This document shows, one piece after another, positions 1-7,591 of a stretch of DNA of 64,000 nt. The stretch is taken from assembly GCF_012641475.1 (NCBI RefSeq), contig NZ_JABAIL010000004.1, positions 620,001 through 684,000 on the forward strand, read 5' to 3'. A model generated the notes under the pieces. That model searched no databases. It saw only the letters and a list, made by a program, of their open reading frames with translations, and was not told the DNA's origin. The DNA comes from Flammeovirga agarivorans (lineage in GTDB: Bacteria; Bacteroidota; Bacteroidia; Cytophagales; Flammeovirgaceae). Made by a program: the position numbers and the translations under genes. The number at the start of each line of letters is the position of its first letter. Position 1 is the stretch's first letter.

Positions 1-876
1 TGGGGAATGTCAGACCATGGTGCTGATTTTATTTATACAGGTAAAGCACCTCTCCCATTTATGTCACCTAGCGGGATGAAAAATATTGTAGATGCTGATA
101 TTTGGCAATCTAATATGGATACCTATCCACTATTCTCTGTTGAGAACTATTTTTCTTCTGCTATCAAGCACAATAGTTTAAACTTTGTCAGAGGAAATAT
201 CAATGATATTAATGAGCAAGTTATTGAGGATTTATCAAAAGATACAACTGTAGTCTTATGGATTTTCTCTGAGAACTCTCATACAATGCCTGAGTTAAGG
301 GCTATCTTATTTAAATTATATGCTGCTAATGTTGGTTGCCCTGTTGTCATTGAAAGAGATTATAAGAATGTCACTCCAGATGAACTACAATTATATAGCT
401 CAACGGATATTGGTGGTGTCTTAATAGATGGTTTAGGTGATGGCGTTTTCTTAAAACCGCTTCCTTCAAACAATAAAGAAGAATTACTTGATCAATTAAC
501 TACAAGTAATCGCCTTGCGTTTGGTATCCTTCAAGCAGCAAGAACAAGAATGACAAAAACCGAATACATCTCTTGTCCTTCTTGTGGACGTACTTTATTC
601 GATCTTCAAGAGACAACAGCGATGATTAGAAAAAGAACGGATCATCTAAAAGGTTTGAAAATTGGTATTATGGGATGCATTGTCAATGGCCCTGGAGAGA
701 TGGCAGATGCTGATTATGGATATGTTGGTTCTGGTAAAGGAAAGATTACCTTATATAGAGGCCAAGATGTAGTAAAAAGAGGCGTCCCTTCTGAAAGTGC
801 TGTAGATGAACTGATAAAAATTATTGATGGAGATGGCAATTGGTTTGAACCAGAAACCAGCGAAATCGAAGCATAA
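1..876 (+). CDS. ispG: 4-hydroxy-3-methylbut-2-en-1-yl diphosphate synthase, C-terminal part (cut by window edge)
   Basis: Iron-sulfur enzyme of the non-mevalonate (MEP) isoprenoid pathway. It converts the cyclic diphosphate MEcPP to HMBPP in the cytoplasm. The reading frame is open from base 1 (codons W-G precede the first visible Met at 7), so the true start lies outside the window. The C-terminal domain is unmistakable: SCPSCGRTLFDL supplies two of the three [4Fe-4S] cysteines, and GCIVNGPGEMADADYGYVG supplies the third plus the conserved NGPGE. The preceding ~180 residues fit the inserted central domain of the long IspG form found in Bacteroidota (family knowledge). A strong terminator follows directly, so this is the last gene of its transcript. 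Identification is firm; only the N-terminus is missing. Confidence 0.95.
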   Translation, partial: WGMSDHGADFIYTGKAPLPFMSPSGMKNIVDADIWQSNMDTYPLFSVENYFSSAIKHNSLNFVRGNINDINEQVIEDLSKDTTVVLWIFSENSHTMPELRAILFKLYAANVGCPVVIERDYKNVTPDELQLYSSTDIGGVLIDGLGDGVFLKPLPSNNKEELLDQLTTSNRLAFGILQAARTRMTKTEYISCPSCGRTLFDLQETTAMIRKRTDHLKGLKIGIMGCIVNGPGEMADADYGYVGSGKGKITLYRGQDVVKRGVPSESAVDELIKIIDGDGNWFEPETSEIEA

Positions 877-880
877 TATA

Positions 881-917
881 AAAGCCTATTGTTTTCTTAA
901 CAATAGGCTTTCTTTTT
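881..917 (+). terminator. Rho-independent terminator of ispG
   Basis: A perfect 13-bp stem (881-893 pairing with 899-911) with a 5-nt loop is followed by a T-rich run. It lies 5 nt after the ispG stop codon. Confidence 0.9.
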
Positions 918-1008
918 ACCCTCTTAATTTATAAAACTGTTCTGATTCACATTTACCCTTCTTAACATTACACCTATAGTCAGTTTTTTAATATTGAAAA
1001 TTATTCAC

Positions 1009-1016
1009 TATCTTTG
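1009..1016 (+). promoter_or_regulatory. rpsA promoter, -7 element
   Basis: TATCTTTG matches the Bacteroidota -7 consensus TAnnTTTG exactly. The -33 position holds only a T-run (about 984-989). Transcription would begin near 1020-1023, giving an untranslated leader of about 140 nt before rpsA. The same extended form (TATCTTTGCA) occurs in the purN promoter of this window. Confidence 0.6.
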
Positions 1017-1019
1017 CAG

Positions 1020-1163
1020 GCCGAAATACACGTACTAGCTCTGTATTTCGACTGTTTGATTTTCCACGTACTAGCTCTGGGGTCAACAAATTTATAACAT
1101 ATTTAAAATTAATCTCTTACGTGACAGCACTAACGTAAGGGCGTAAAAAGTGCTATTACAATT
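1020..1163 (+). promoter_or_regulatory. Structured 5' leader of rpsA with repeated 15-mer and alternative hairpins
   Basis: The leader begins with an 8-bp hairpin (CGAAATAC at 1022-1029, GTATTTCG at 1043-1050). Its loop carries most of the 15-mer CACGTACTAGCTCTG (1029-1043), repeated exactly at 1065-1079. Near the start codon CTTACGT (1116-1122) pairs with ACGTAAG (1133-1139). AGCACT, lying in that loop (1126-1131), can instead pair with AGTGCT (1149-1154), giving a pseudoknot or two exclusive folds just before the ATG. S1 autoregulates its own mRNA in Escherichia coli; a similar role here is inference. Confidence 0.5.
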
Positions 1164-2936
1164 ATGTCAGAACAATCACAAGACTTCAACTGGGACGAGT
1201 TTGAAAGCTCACAATCAGCATTCGGTGACGGTTATTCAGCTGCCGAAAAAGAAGAAATGTTAAAAATGTACGAAGGTACATTAAACCAACTTAACGAGCA
1301 GGAAGTAGTTAAAGCTACTGTAGTTTCTATTACTGATCGTGACGTAGTTTTAAACATCGGCTTCAAATCTGATGGTTTAGTTCCTTCAAACGAATTCCGT
1401 GACACTCCAGACCTAAAAGTAGGTGATGAAGTTGAGGTATTTGTTGAGCAACAAGAAGACAATCACGGTCAACTTGTTCTTTCTAGAAGAAAAGCTAAAA
1501 TCGTTCGCGCTTGGGAGAATATCCAAAATGCTCTTGATAACGACGTTGTTATCGAAGGTGTTGTTAAGCGTAGAACAAAAGGTGGTCTTATCACTGATAT
1601 CTTTGGAATCGAGGCGTTCTTGCCAGGTTCTCAAATTGATGTGAAGCCTATCCGTGACTTCGACGTATTCGTTGGTAAGAAGATGGAATTGAAAGTGGTT
1701 AAAATCAACCACGCAAATGATAACGTTGTAGTTTCTCATAAGATCCTTATCGAGAAGGATTTGGAAGAGCAAAAACAACGCATCTTGAACAACCTAGAAA
1801 GAGGTCAAATCTTGGAAGGTGTGATCAAAAACATGACAAACTTCGGTGTATTCATCGATTTAGGTGGTGTAGATGGTCTTCTTCACATTACAGACATCTC
1901 TTGGGGTCGTATTTCTCATCCAGAGGAAGTATTGCAGCTTGACCAAAAAGTTAACGTTGTTGTACTTGACTTTGATGATGACAAGAAACGTATCTCATTA
2001 GGTATGAAACAACTTACTTCTCACCCTTGGGATTCTCTTGGTGCAGATGTTGAAGTTGGAGCTAAAGTTAAAGGTAAAATCGTAAACGTTGCTGATTACG
2101 GTGCATTCTTAGAAATCATGCCAGGCGTTGAAGGTCTGATCCACGTTTCTGAAATGTCATGGTCACAACACCTACGTAACCCTCAAGACTTCATCAAAGT
2201 TGGTGACGAAATCGAAGCAGTTGTATTAACTATCGATCGTGACGAGCGTAAGATGTCTCTTGGTATCAAGCAATTAACTGAAGATCCTTGGACTAAGCAA
2301 GACTTATTAGACAAGTACGCTGTTGGTACTAAACACACTGGCGTTGTTCGTAACTTGACTAACTTCGGTCTATTCTTAGAATTAGAAGAAGGTATCGACG
2401 GTTTAGTTCACGTTTCTGACTTATCATGGACTAAGAAGATCAAGCATCCATCTGAGTTCATCAAACAAGGTGAGAAATTAGACGTAATCGTTCTTGAGAT
2501 CAACCCTGAGGAGCGTCGTTTAGCTTTAGGTCATAAGCAATTAGAAGAAAACCCATGGGAGCACTTCGAAACTGTATTTACTATTGATTCTGAGCACAAA
2601 GGTACTATCCTTTCTAAATCAGACAAAGGTGCAGTTATCGAATTACCATACGGTATCGAAGGTTTCGCAATGACTAAAAACTTGAAGAAAGAAGACGGTT
2701 CTACACCAGAAACTGGTGAGTCTTTAGACTTCAAAGTATTAGAATTCTCAAAAGAGGATAAGAGAATCCTTCTTTCTCACGTTCACACTTACTCGGATCC
2801 AGCTCCAAGCAAAAAAGCGGCTCCTAAGAAAGGTGGCGGAAAAGCACAAGCAGCGTCAAATGAAGAAGCTACGACTTCTTTAGGTGATTTAGATGCTTTA
2901 GCTAACTTGAAACAACAATTAAAAGACAAGAAGTAA
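1164..2936 (+). CDS. rpsA: 30S ribosomal protein S1
   Basis: RNA-binding ribosomal protein that helps recruit and unfold mRNA on the 30S subunit. The 590 residues contain six S1/OB-fold domains at about 46-108, 125-193, 214-282, 299-369, 386-457 and 475-540. The middle repeats show the signature NFGVFIDLGGVDGLLHITD and its variants. The acidic N-terminus and lysine-rich C-terminal tail (about 548-590) are typical of the Bacteroidota form. It is monocistronic, with its own promoter, a long structured leader and a strong terminator. Codons favour C-ending forms such as AAC, TTC and ATC, as expected of a highly expressed gene. Start is the ATG with an A/T-rich upstream, without an SD sequence. 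Very secure. Confidence 0.97.
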   Translation: MSEQSQDFNWDEFESSQSAFGDGYSAAEKEEMLKMYEGTLNQLNEQEVVKATVVSITDRDVVLNIGFKSDGLVPSNEFRDTPDLKVGDEVEVFVEQQEDNHGQLVLSRRKAKIVRAWENIQNALDNDVVIEGVVKRRTKGGLITDIFGIEAFLPGSQIDVKPIRDFDVFVGKKMELKVVKINHANDNVVVSHKILIEKDLEEQKQRILNNLERGQILEGVIKNMTNFGVFIDLGGVDGLLHITDISWGRISHPEEVLQLDQKVNVVVLDFDDDKKRISLGMKQLTSHPWDSLGADVEVGAKVKGKIVNVADYGAFLEIMPGVEGLIHVSEMSWSQHLRNPQDFIKVGDEIEAVVLTIDRDERKMSLGIKQLTEDPWTKQDLLDKYAVGTKHTGVVRNLTNFGLFLELEEGIDGLVHVSDLSWTKKIKHPSEFIKQGEKLDVIVLEINPEERRLALGHKQLEENPWEHFETVFTIDSEHKGTILSKSDKGAVIELPYGIEGFAMTKNLKKEDGSTPETGESLDFKVLEFSKEDKRILLSHVHTYSDPAPSKKAAPKKGGGKAQAASNEEATTSLGDLDALANLKQQLKDKK

Positions 2937-2975
2937 TCTCTGATTACAAAAGCTTTTAATTTATAGCATACAGGT

Positions 2976-3013
2976 ACACCCTATCATTGAGTTGATAGGG
3001 TGTTTTTTTATTT
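2976..3013 (+). terminator. Rho-independent terminator of rpsA
   Basis: An 11-bp perfect stem (2976-2986 with 2993-3003) and 6-nt loop are followed by a run of seven T. Confidence 0.9.
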
Positions 3014-3191
3014 TTTAAATTTTTACCCAAACAGAAAAGAGAAAACTTAAATTCTGTTTAAAGAAAAAATAATTGCAATACTACCCAATCAGCAAAAGAT
3101 TATTCTACATCAGCCTATTTTTATAAAACAAACAATCTTCACTATGTTAAAATGCAATAAATTAAATTACGCAATACACTAACTGTCAGGT

Positions 3192-3315
3192 AGTTAACAT
3201 TCGTTTTATATGTTAACTTATCATGAATTATTATTCATTTATTATTATTAACAATCCGTAAAACACTGAATTTGAAGGTTTTAAATATTTAACAATATTA
3301 AGATTAATGTTAACT
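3192..3315 (+). promoter_or_regulatory. Three copies of a 9-mer with GTTAAC core upstream of the TonB receptor
   Basis: AGTTAACAT at 3192-3200 and its reverse complement ATGTTAACT at 3210-3218 form an inverted pair 9 nt apart. A third exact copy of ATGTTAACT lies at 3307-3315, next to the expected -33 region of the promoter at 3340. Each copy has the palindromic core GTTAAC. The arrangement looks like operators for a dimeric regulator. The rest of the 463-nt gap (2937-3399) is very AT-rich and shows no gene. Confidence 0.4.
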
Positions 3316-3339
3316 ATTTTAAGATATCGATTGTATGTA

Positions 3340-3347
3340 TACTTTTG
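3340..3347 (+). promoter_or_regulatory. Promoter -7 element of the first TonB receptor/lipoprotein unit
   Basis: TACTTTTG matches TAnnTTTG. The -33 position (about 3317-3320) is only TTTT. Transcription would start near 3353, leaving a leader of about 47 nt. Confidence 0.55.
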
Positions 3348-3399
3348 TGGCGAACAATTTCAAATTTATTCCATCTAACATTTAACTTTTTTTCTTTTT

Positions 3400-5931
3400 A
3401 TGAAAAAGTTTTATTTACTGCTTCTAACAACGTTGATTTCATTTTCAACATTTGCCCAAGAAGTGTCAACCTTGATTAAAGGTATTGTAATTGACAATGA
3501 CACTAAAGACCCAGTTATCGGTGCTACGGTTGTTATTGACGGAACTAAAACAGGTTCTATTACAAACTTCAATGGAGAGTTCGCTATCAGAACTCAACAA
3601 CAAGGTCCAAAAAAAGTCATCATCTCATTTGTTGGCTACAAATCAATTGAAAAAGAAGTAAACCTTACTGGTGAAGAAGTTTCATTCGGTGAGTTAAAAT
3701 TAGCTTCTGATGCAATTGGTCTGAATGAAGTGGAAGTGATTGCTTCTGTAGCAATCGACCGTAAGACTCCGGTTGCAGTTTCTACAATCAACCCTGAGTC
3801 TATCGAAACTAAATTAGGTACAAAAGAATTTCCTGAAATATTAAAATCGACTCCTGGTGTATACGCTACTAAACAAGGTGGTGGTTATGGTGACTCAAGA
3901 ATTAACCTTCGTGGATTCTCTTCTGCTAACATCGCTGTAATGATCAACGGTGTGCCAGTTAACGATATGGAAAACGGTTCTGTATACTGGTCGAACTGGG
4001 CTGGTTTATCTGACGTGACTAGATCAATGCAAGTACAAAGAGGTTTAGGTGCTTCTAAAGTAGCTGTTCCTTCTATTGGTGGTACAATCAACATCCTTAC
4101 TAAAACTACTGATGCTGACAAAGGCGGTAACGTTTACTATGGTATTGGTAATGACGGTAGAGAAAAGATCGGCTTAACATTATCAACTGGTAAAATGGAT
4201 AATGGATTTGCTGTAACTTTCTCTGGTTCAAGAACAACAGGTCAAGGTTTTGTAGATGCTACATCGTTTGAAGGTTACTCATACTTCTTGAACGTTTCAA
4301 AAGAGATCAACAAGAACCACATGCTTTCATTCACTGCATTTGGTGCACCACAAACTCACGGCCAAAGAAATGGTTACAACCAAGGTATCGAAGATTACCA
4401 AAAGAATGGTGGTATCAGATATAACCCAGACTGGGGATATTTAGACGGTCAAGAATACAACTTATTCACTAACTTCTACCATAAGCCGCAAATTTCATTG
4501 AACCACTACTGGACAATCAATGAAAAGTCTAACTTAAGTACATCTGCTTATGTTTCTATCGGTCAAGGTGGCGGTACTGGTTTCTTAGGTACTTCTAAAG
4601 ATACTGACGCTTACAGAAGAGCTGATGGTCAAATCGACTTTGAGAAAATCAGAGATGAAAACGTAGCTTTAGCTGAGCAAGGTTTAGGATCAGAAACTAT
4701 CTTAAGATCATCAAATAACAATCACACATGGGTAGGTGCATTATCTGTTTATGATAATAAACTTACAGATTACTTAACTTTCATGGGTGGTTTAGATGTA
4801 AGATACTACTATGGCGAACACTACAGACAAGTTGAAGACTTATTAGGAGGCGAATACTTCTTAAATACATCTAACGTAAACATTCCAAATCAAAAAGCTG
4901 TTGTTGGCGACAAAGTAGCTTACCACAATGATGGTGAAGTATACTGGTTAGGTGGTTTTGGACAATTAGAGTACTCTAAAGATAGACTTTCTGCTTTTGT
5001 ATCTGCAGCTGTATCTCAAACGACTTACGTTCGTTACGACTTCTTTAACTACACTCCTGAGAATCAAAAGTCTGATAACTACAACTTCTTAGGTTACAGT
5101 GCAAAAGGTGGTGTAAACTACAACTTAACAGATAACCACAATGTATTCTTCAATACAGGTTATATCTCAAGAGCTCCTTTCTTCCGTTCTGTTTTCCCTA
5201 ATTACACTAACGATGGAAACAAAGATGCGGAAAATGAAAAAATCTTATCTTTTGAATTAGGCTATGGTTACCGTTCAGCTAAGTTCAATGCTAACGTGAA
5301 CATCTACCATACTCAATGGAAAGACCGTTCATTTACAAGAACAGTCAACCAAGATTTCACTGCAAACTTATTAGGTGTAAATGCTACTCACCAAGGTATT
5401 GAGGTGGATGCGAAGTACAAGGTGAATCACAAATTATCATTCTACGGTATGCTTTCTGTTGGCGACTGGAGATGGGATAATGATTTAAATAATGTACCTA
5501 TTTACGACCAAAATAATCAAGTTGTTGATTCAGTAAACGTATTTATCAAAGACCTACATGTAGGTAACTCTGCTCAAACAACTGCTGCACTTGGTTTCGA
5601 TTATGAATTAGTAAAAGGTTTAAAATTAGGTGTTGATTATAACTTCTTCGGAAACAATTATGCTGACTTCGACCCTACTCGTCGTAACGATTCAGAAGAC
5701 AGAAGCGAAGCATGGAAGATGGAAGATTTCAACGTAGTTGATATCAATATCCGTTACAAATTCCAAATCGGTAAATTAAACTCTACTCTTTATGGCAACG
5801 TTGACAACTTATTCGATGTTGAGTACATCACAGATGCTCAAGATGGTGCTGACCACACTGCACAATCTGCTACTAGAGTTTACTACGGTTTAGGTAGAAC
5901 TTGGAACATGGGTATGAAACTAAACTTCTAA
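3400..5931 (+). CDS. TonB-dependent outer-membrane receptor (first of tandem pair)
   Basis: Predicted 22-strand outer-membrane transporter powered by TonB; substrate unknown. The 843 residues start with a signal peptide (1-19, ending SFSTFAQ). A carboxypeptidase-regulatory-like beta-sandwich follows at about 26-112, then a plug domain (about 120-240) with LRGFSSANIAVMINGVPVND and VQRGLGASKVAVPSIGGTIN. The rest is a barrel ending in the aromatic NMGMKLNF. It is shorter than SusC proteins (about 1000 residues) and is not followed by a SusD, but by a lipoprotein of another kind 20 nt downstream, with no terminator between. The codons are strongly biased to C-ending forms as in rpsA, suggesting high expression, unlike its paralogue at 7592. 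Operator-like repeats lie upstream. Confidence 0.9.
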   Translation: MKKFYLLLLTTLISFSTFAQEVSTLIKGIVIDNDTKDPVIGATVVIDGTKTGSITNFNGEFAIRTQQQGPKKVIISFVGYKSIEKEVNLTGEEVSFGELKLASDAIGLNEVEVIASVAIDRKTPVAVSTINPESIETKLGTKEFPEILKSTPGVYATKQGGGYGDSRINLRGFSSANIAVMINGVPVNDMENGSVYWSNWAGLSDVTRSMQVQRGLGASKVAVPSIGGTINILTKTTDADKGGNVYYGIGNDGREKIGLTLSTGKMDNGFAVTFSGSRTTGQGFVDATSFEGYSYFLNVSKEINKNHMLSFTAFGAPQTHGQRNGYNQGIEDYQKNGGIRYNPDWGYLDGQEYNLFTNFYHKPQISLNHYWTINEKSNLSTSAYVSIGQGGGTGFLGTSKDTDAYRRADGQIDFEKIRDENVALAEQGLGSETILRSSNNNHTWVGALSVYDNKLTDYLTFMGGLDVRYYYGEHYRQVEDLLGGEYFLNTSNVNIPNQKAVVGDKVAYHNDGEVYWLGGFGQLEYSKDRLSAFVSAAVSQTTYVRYDFFNYTPENQKSDNYNFLGYSAKGGVNYNLTDNHNVFFNTGYISRAPFFRSVFPNYTNDGNKDAENEKILSFELGYGYRSAKFNANVNIYHTQWKDRSFTRTVNQDFTANLLGVNATHQGIEVDAKYKVNHKLSFYGMLSVGDWRWDNDLNNVPIYDQNNQVVDSVNVFIKDLHVGNSAQTTAALGFDYELVKGLKLGVDYNFFGNNYADFDPTRRNDSEDRSEAWKMEDFNVVDINIRYKFQIGKLNSTLYGNVDNLFDVEYITDAQDGADHTAQSATRVYYGLGRTWNMGMKLNF

Positions 5932-5951
5932 TCAAAGCTTAATTAAGAAAA

Positions 5952-7376
5952 ATGAAAAAGTCATTAATATATATTGCAGCAGTAGCCGCAGGTCTATTTT
6001 CATGTGATCCTTACAAGGAGTTACATAATGAGACACAAGAAGATTTAAAGCTTCAAAGAGAAAATGATGCAATTCCTTCATCATTAGTTATCTCTGAAGA
6101 TGATAGAGTTTTCGCTACGATCAATGAAGCTCACACTGATATCCCAGTACAATTATCGGAGACATATAATGCCAATTCTTATACTGATCAAAGAGTAATT
6201 GAAGTTGAGTATACATTATTAACTCAGAGCTTAGCTCCAAAAATTTATCTTCAAAACGAGCATTACCAAATTACTGGTAATGAGTATTGCTTAGAAAGTG
6301 AAGGATGGTTACCAACTGAAGCAGACGCTGAAGAAGAAATCACTTTAACTTCTGATGATTACACTTTTGCTGGAAACAGATACCCTAACTTCAGTGAGTC
6401 AGATTATGACGAAGGAGACTACAAAGGTTATACTTATGACAGCAGATTAGACGCAATGATTAGTGACATCCTTGAGAACCACAGATCATTCGACAGAACA
6501 AAAACTGTTGACGTAATTTTCGAAGTATACAAGGCAGGTACAGATACAATTACTTATGCTGCGGATACATTAACTGGTTGTACATACCAATTCTTACCAA
6601 CAGATAATGTTGAATCTAAAATCACTGAGATTTTAAATACATTAAATGAAGACCAAGCTGTTGCAAGTCAAATTGAAGTAGCTTATAAAGTTGGTGAAAT
6701 TGGTGACATCTCTAATGAAGTTAATTTCTTCCAGAAAAGTGAAGAAGCTAAATGGGCTGTAATTGCAACAGATGCTCTTGTTCATGAATATGATACTTTA
6801 CAAGATGCGGATTATACTTCATTTGGTTTAGAATACAATAGCTTCTCAGGAGCTACTGCTTACCAAAATTACTTACCTCAATTCTTAACTCTAAAATTCC
6901 CTTACGCTCAAGAAGGCGATAATATTAGAGTAAGTTATGATGCTTATGTAAGTGGATCTACAGACGACTATTTAGCAGAATATACATTCACTGCAGGTAT
7001 GTGGAACGAAGTAGCACCTTTCGAAGAAAATACTGTAACTGTTGACAAGTTTAAGTACTTACATGCAGAGACTGCTTGGAAAGTATCTTTAGCTGAAGTA
7101 ATTACTTTAACAACTGCTGATTATGCAGTAACTGGAGATGACAAATATGGTAACTTCGGTTACTATGACAACGTTGAAGGTGAATATCCTGAGGGTACTC
7201 CTGTTGAGAATATCATTGATGCAAAAATCAATCATATCTTAACTGAAAACTATCCAGATTTAATGAAGGATGGACAAGAAGTTATCGTAAACTACATGTA
7301 CTATGACAACGGTACTAATGAAGTTTCTAGAAACTATATTTACTCTGGAGCTACTGAAACTTTTGAAAGAAACTAA
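5952..7376 (+). CDS. Repeat lipoprotein partnered with the first TonB receptor
   Basis: I do not recognise the family. The 474-residue protein has a lipoprotein signal with lipobox GLFSC (Cys18), so it is probably anchored in the outer membrane. It contains three copies of a roughly 65-75 residue unit, at about 131-195, 278-335 and 385-453. The pattern is LT-x-x-DY ... Y-x-NF ... I-x-x-IL ... (E)GD-x-I-x-V-x-Y-x-x-Y, seen as TSDDYTFAGNRYPNF and TTADYAVTGDDKYGNF. It has no SusD-like TPR helices. It follows the receptor by 20 nt and ends before a strong terminator, so the two form an operon. By analogy to SusC/D it may act as a surface lid or substrate-binding partner (inference). Its paralogue is at 10177. 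Confidence 0.75.
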   Translation: MKKSLIYIAAVAAGLFSCDPYKELHNETQEDLKLQRENDAIPSSLVISEDDRVFATINEAHTDIPVQLSETYNANSYTDQRVIEVEYTLLTQSLAPKIYLQNEHYQITGNEYCLESEGWLPTEADAEEEITLTSDDYTFAGNRYPNFSESDYDEGDYKGYTYDSRLDAMISDILENHRSFDRTKTVDVIFEVYKAGTDTITYAADTLTGCTYQFLPTDNVESKITEILNTLNEDQAVASQIEVAYKVGEIGDISNEVNFFQKSEEAKWAVIATDALVHEYDTLQDADYTSFGLEYNSFSGATAYQNYLPQFLTLKFPYAQEGDNIRVSYDAYVSGSTDDYLAEYTFTAGMWNEVAPFEENTVTVDKFKYLHAETAWKVSLAEVITLTTADYAVTGDDKYGNFGYYDNVEGEYPEGTPVENIIDAKINHILTENYPDLMKDGQEVIVNYMYYDNGTNEVSRNYIYSGATETFERN

Positions 7377-7394
7377 GTAGATTTCCAATCAAAA

Positions 7395-7436
7395 AAAGAG
7401 GCCAACAGGATTATTTCTTGTTGGCCTTTTCTTTTT
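7395..7436 (+). terminator. Terminator after the first receptor/lipoprotein operon
   Basis: AGGCCAACA (7399-7407) pairs with TGTTGGCCT (7419-7427), flanked by A-rich sequence on the left and a T-rich run on the right. Confidence 0.85.
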
Positions 7437-7591
7437 CTAAGAAACTGAGAGGCAATATATTTAAGGCGATACGAAATTTCTTTTAACATAAACTCTATTA
7501 CTTATATTGTATATAGTTATCAAATCATAACTCAAAAACACAATTCAAAAACAATCTATTCATTATTACAATTCTATACGATAAAGAATTT

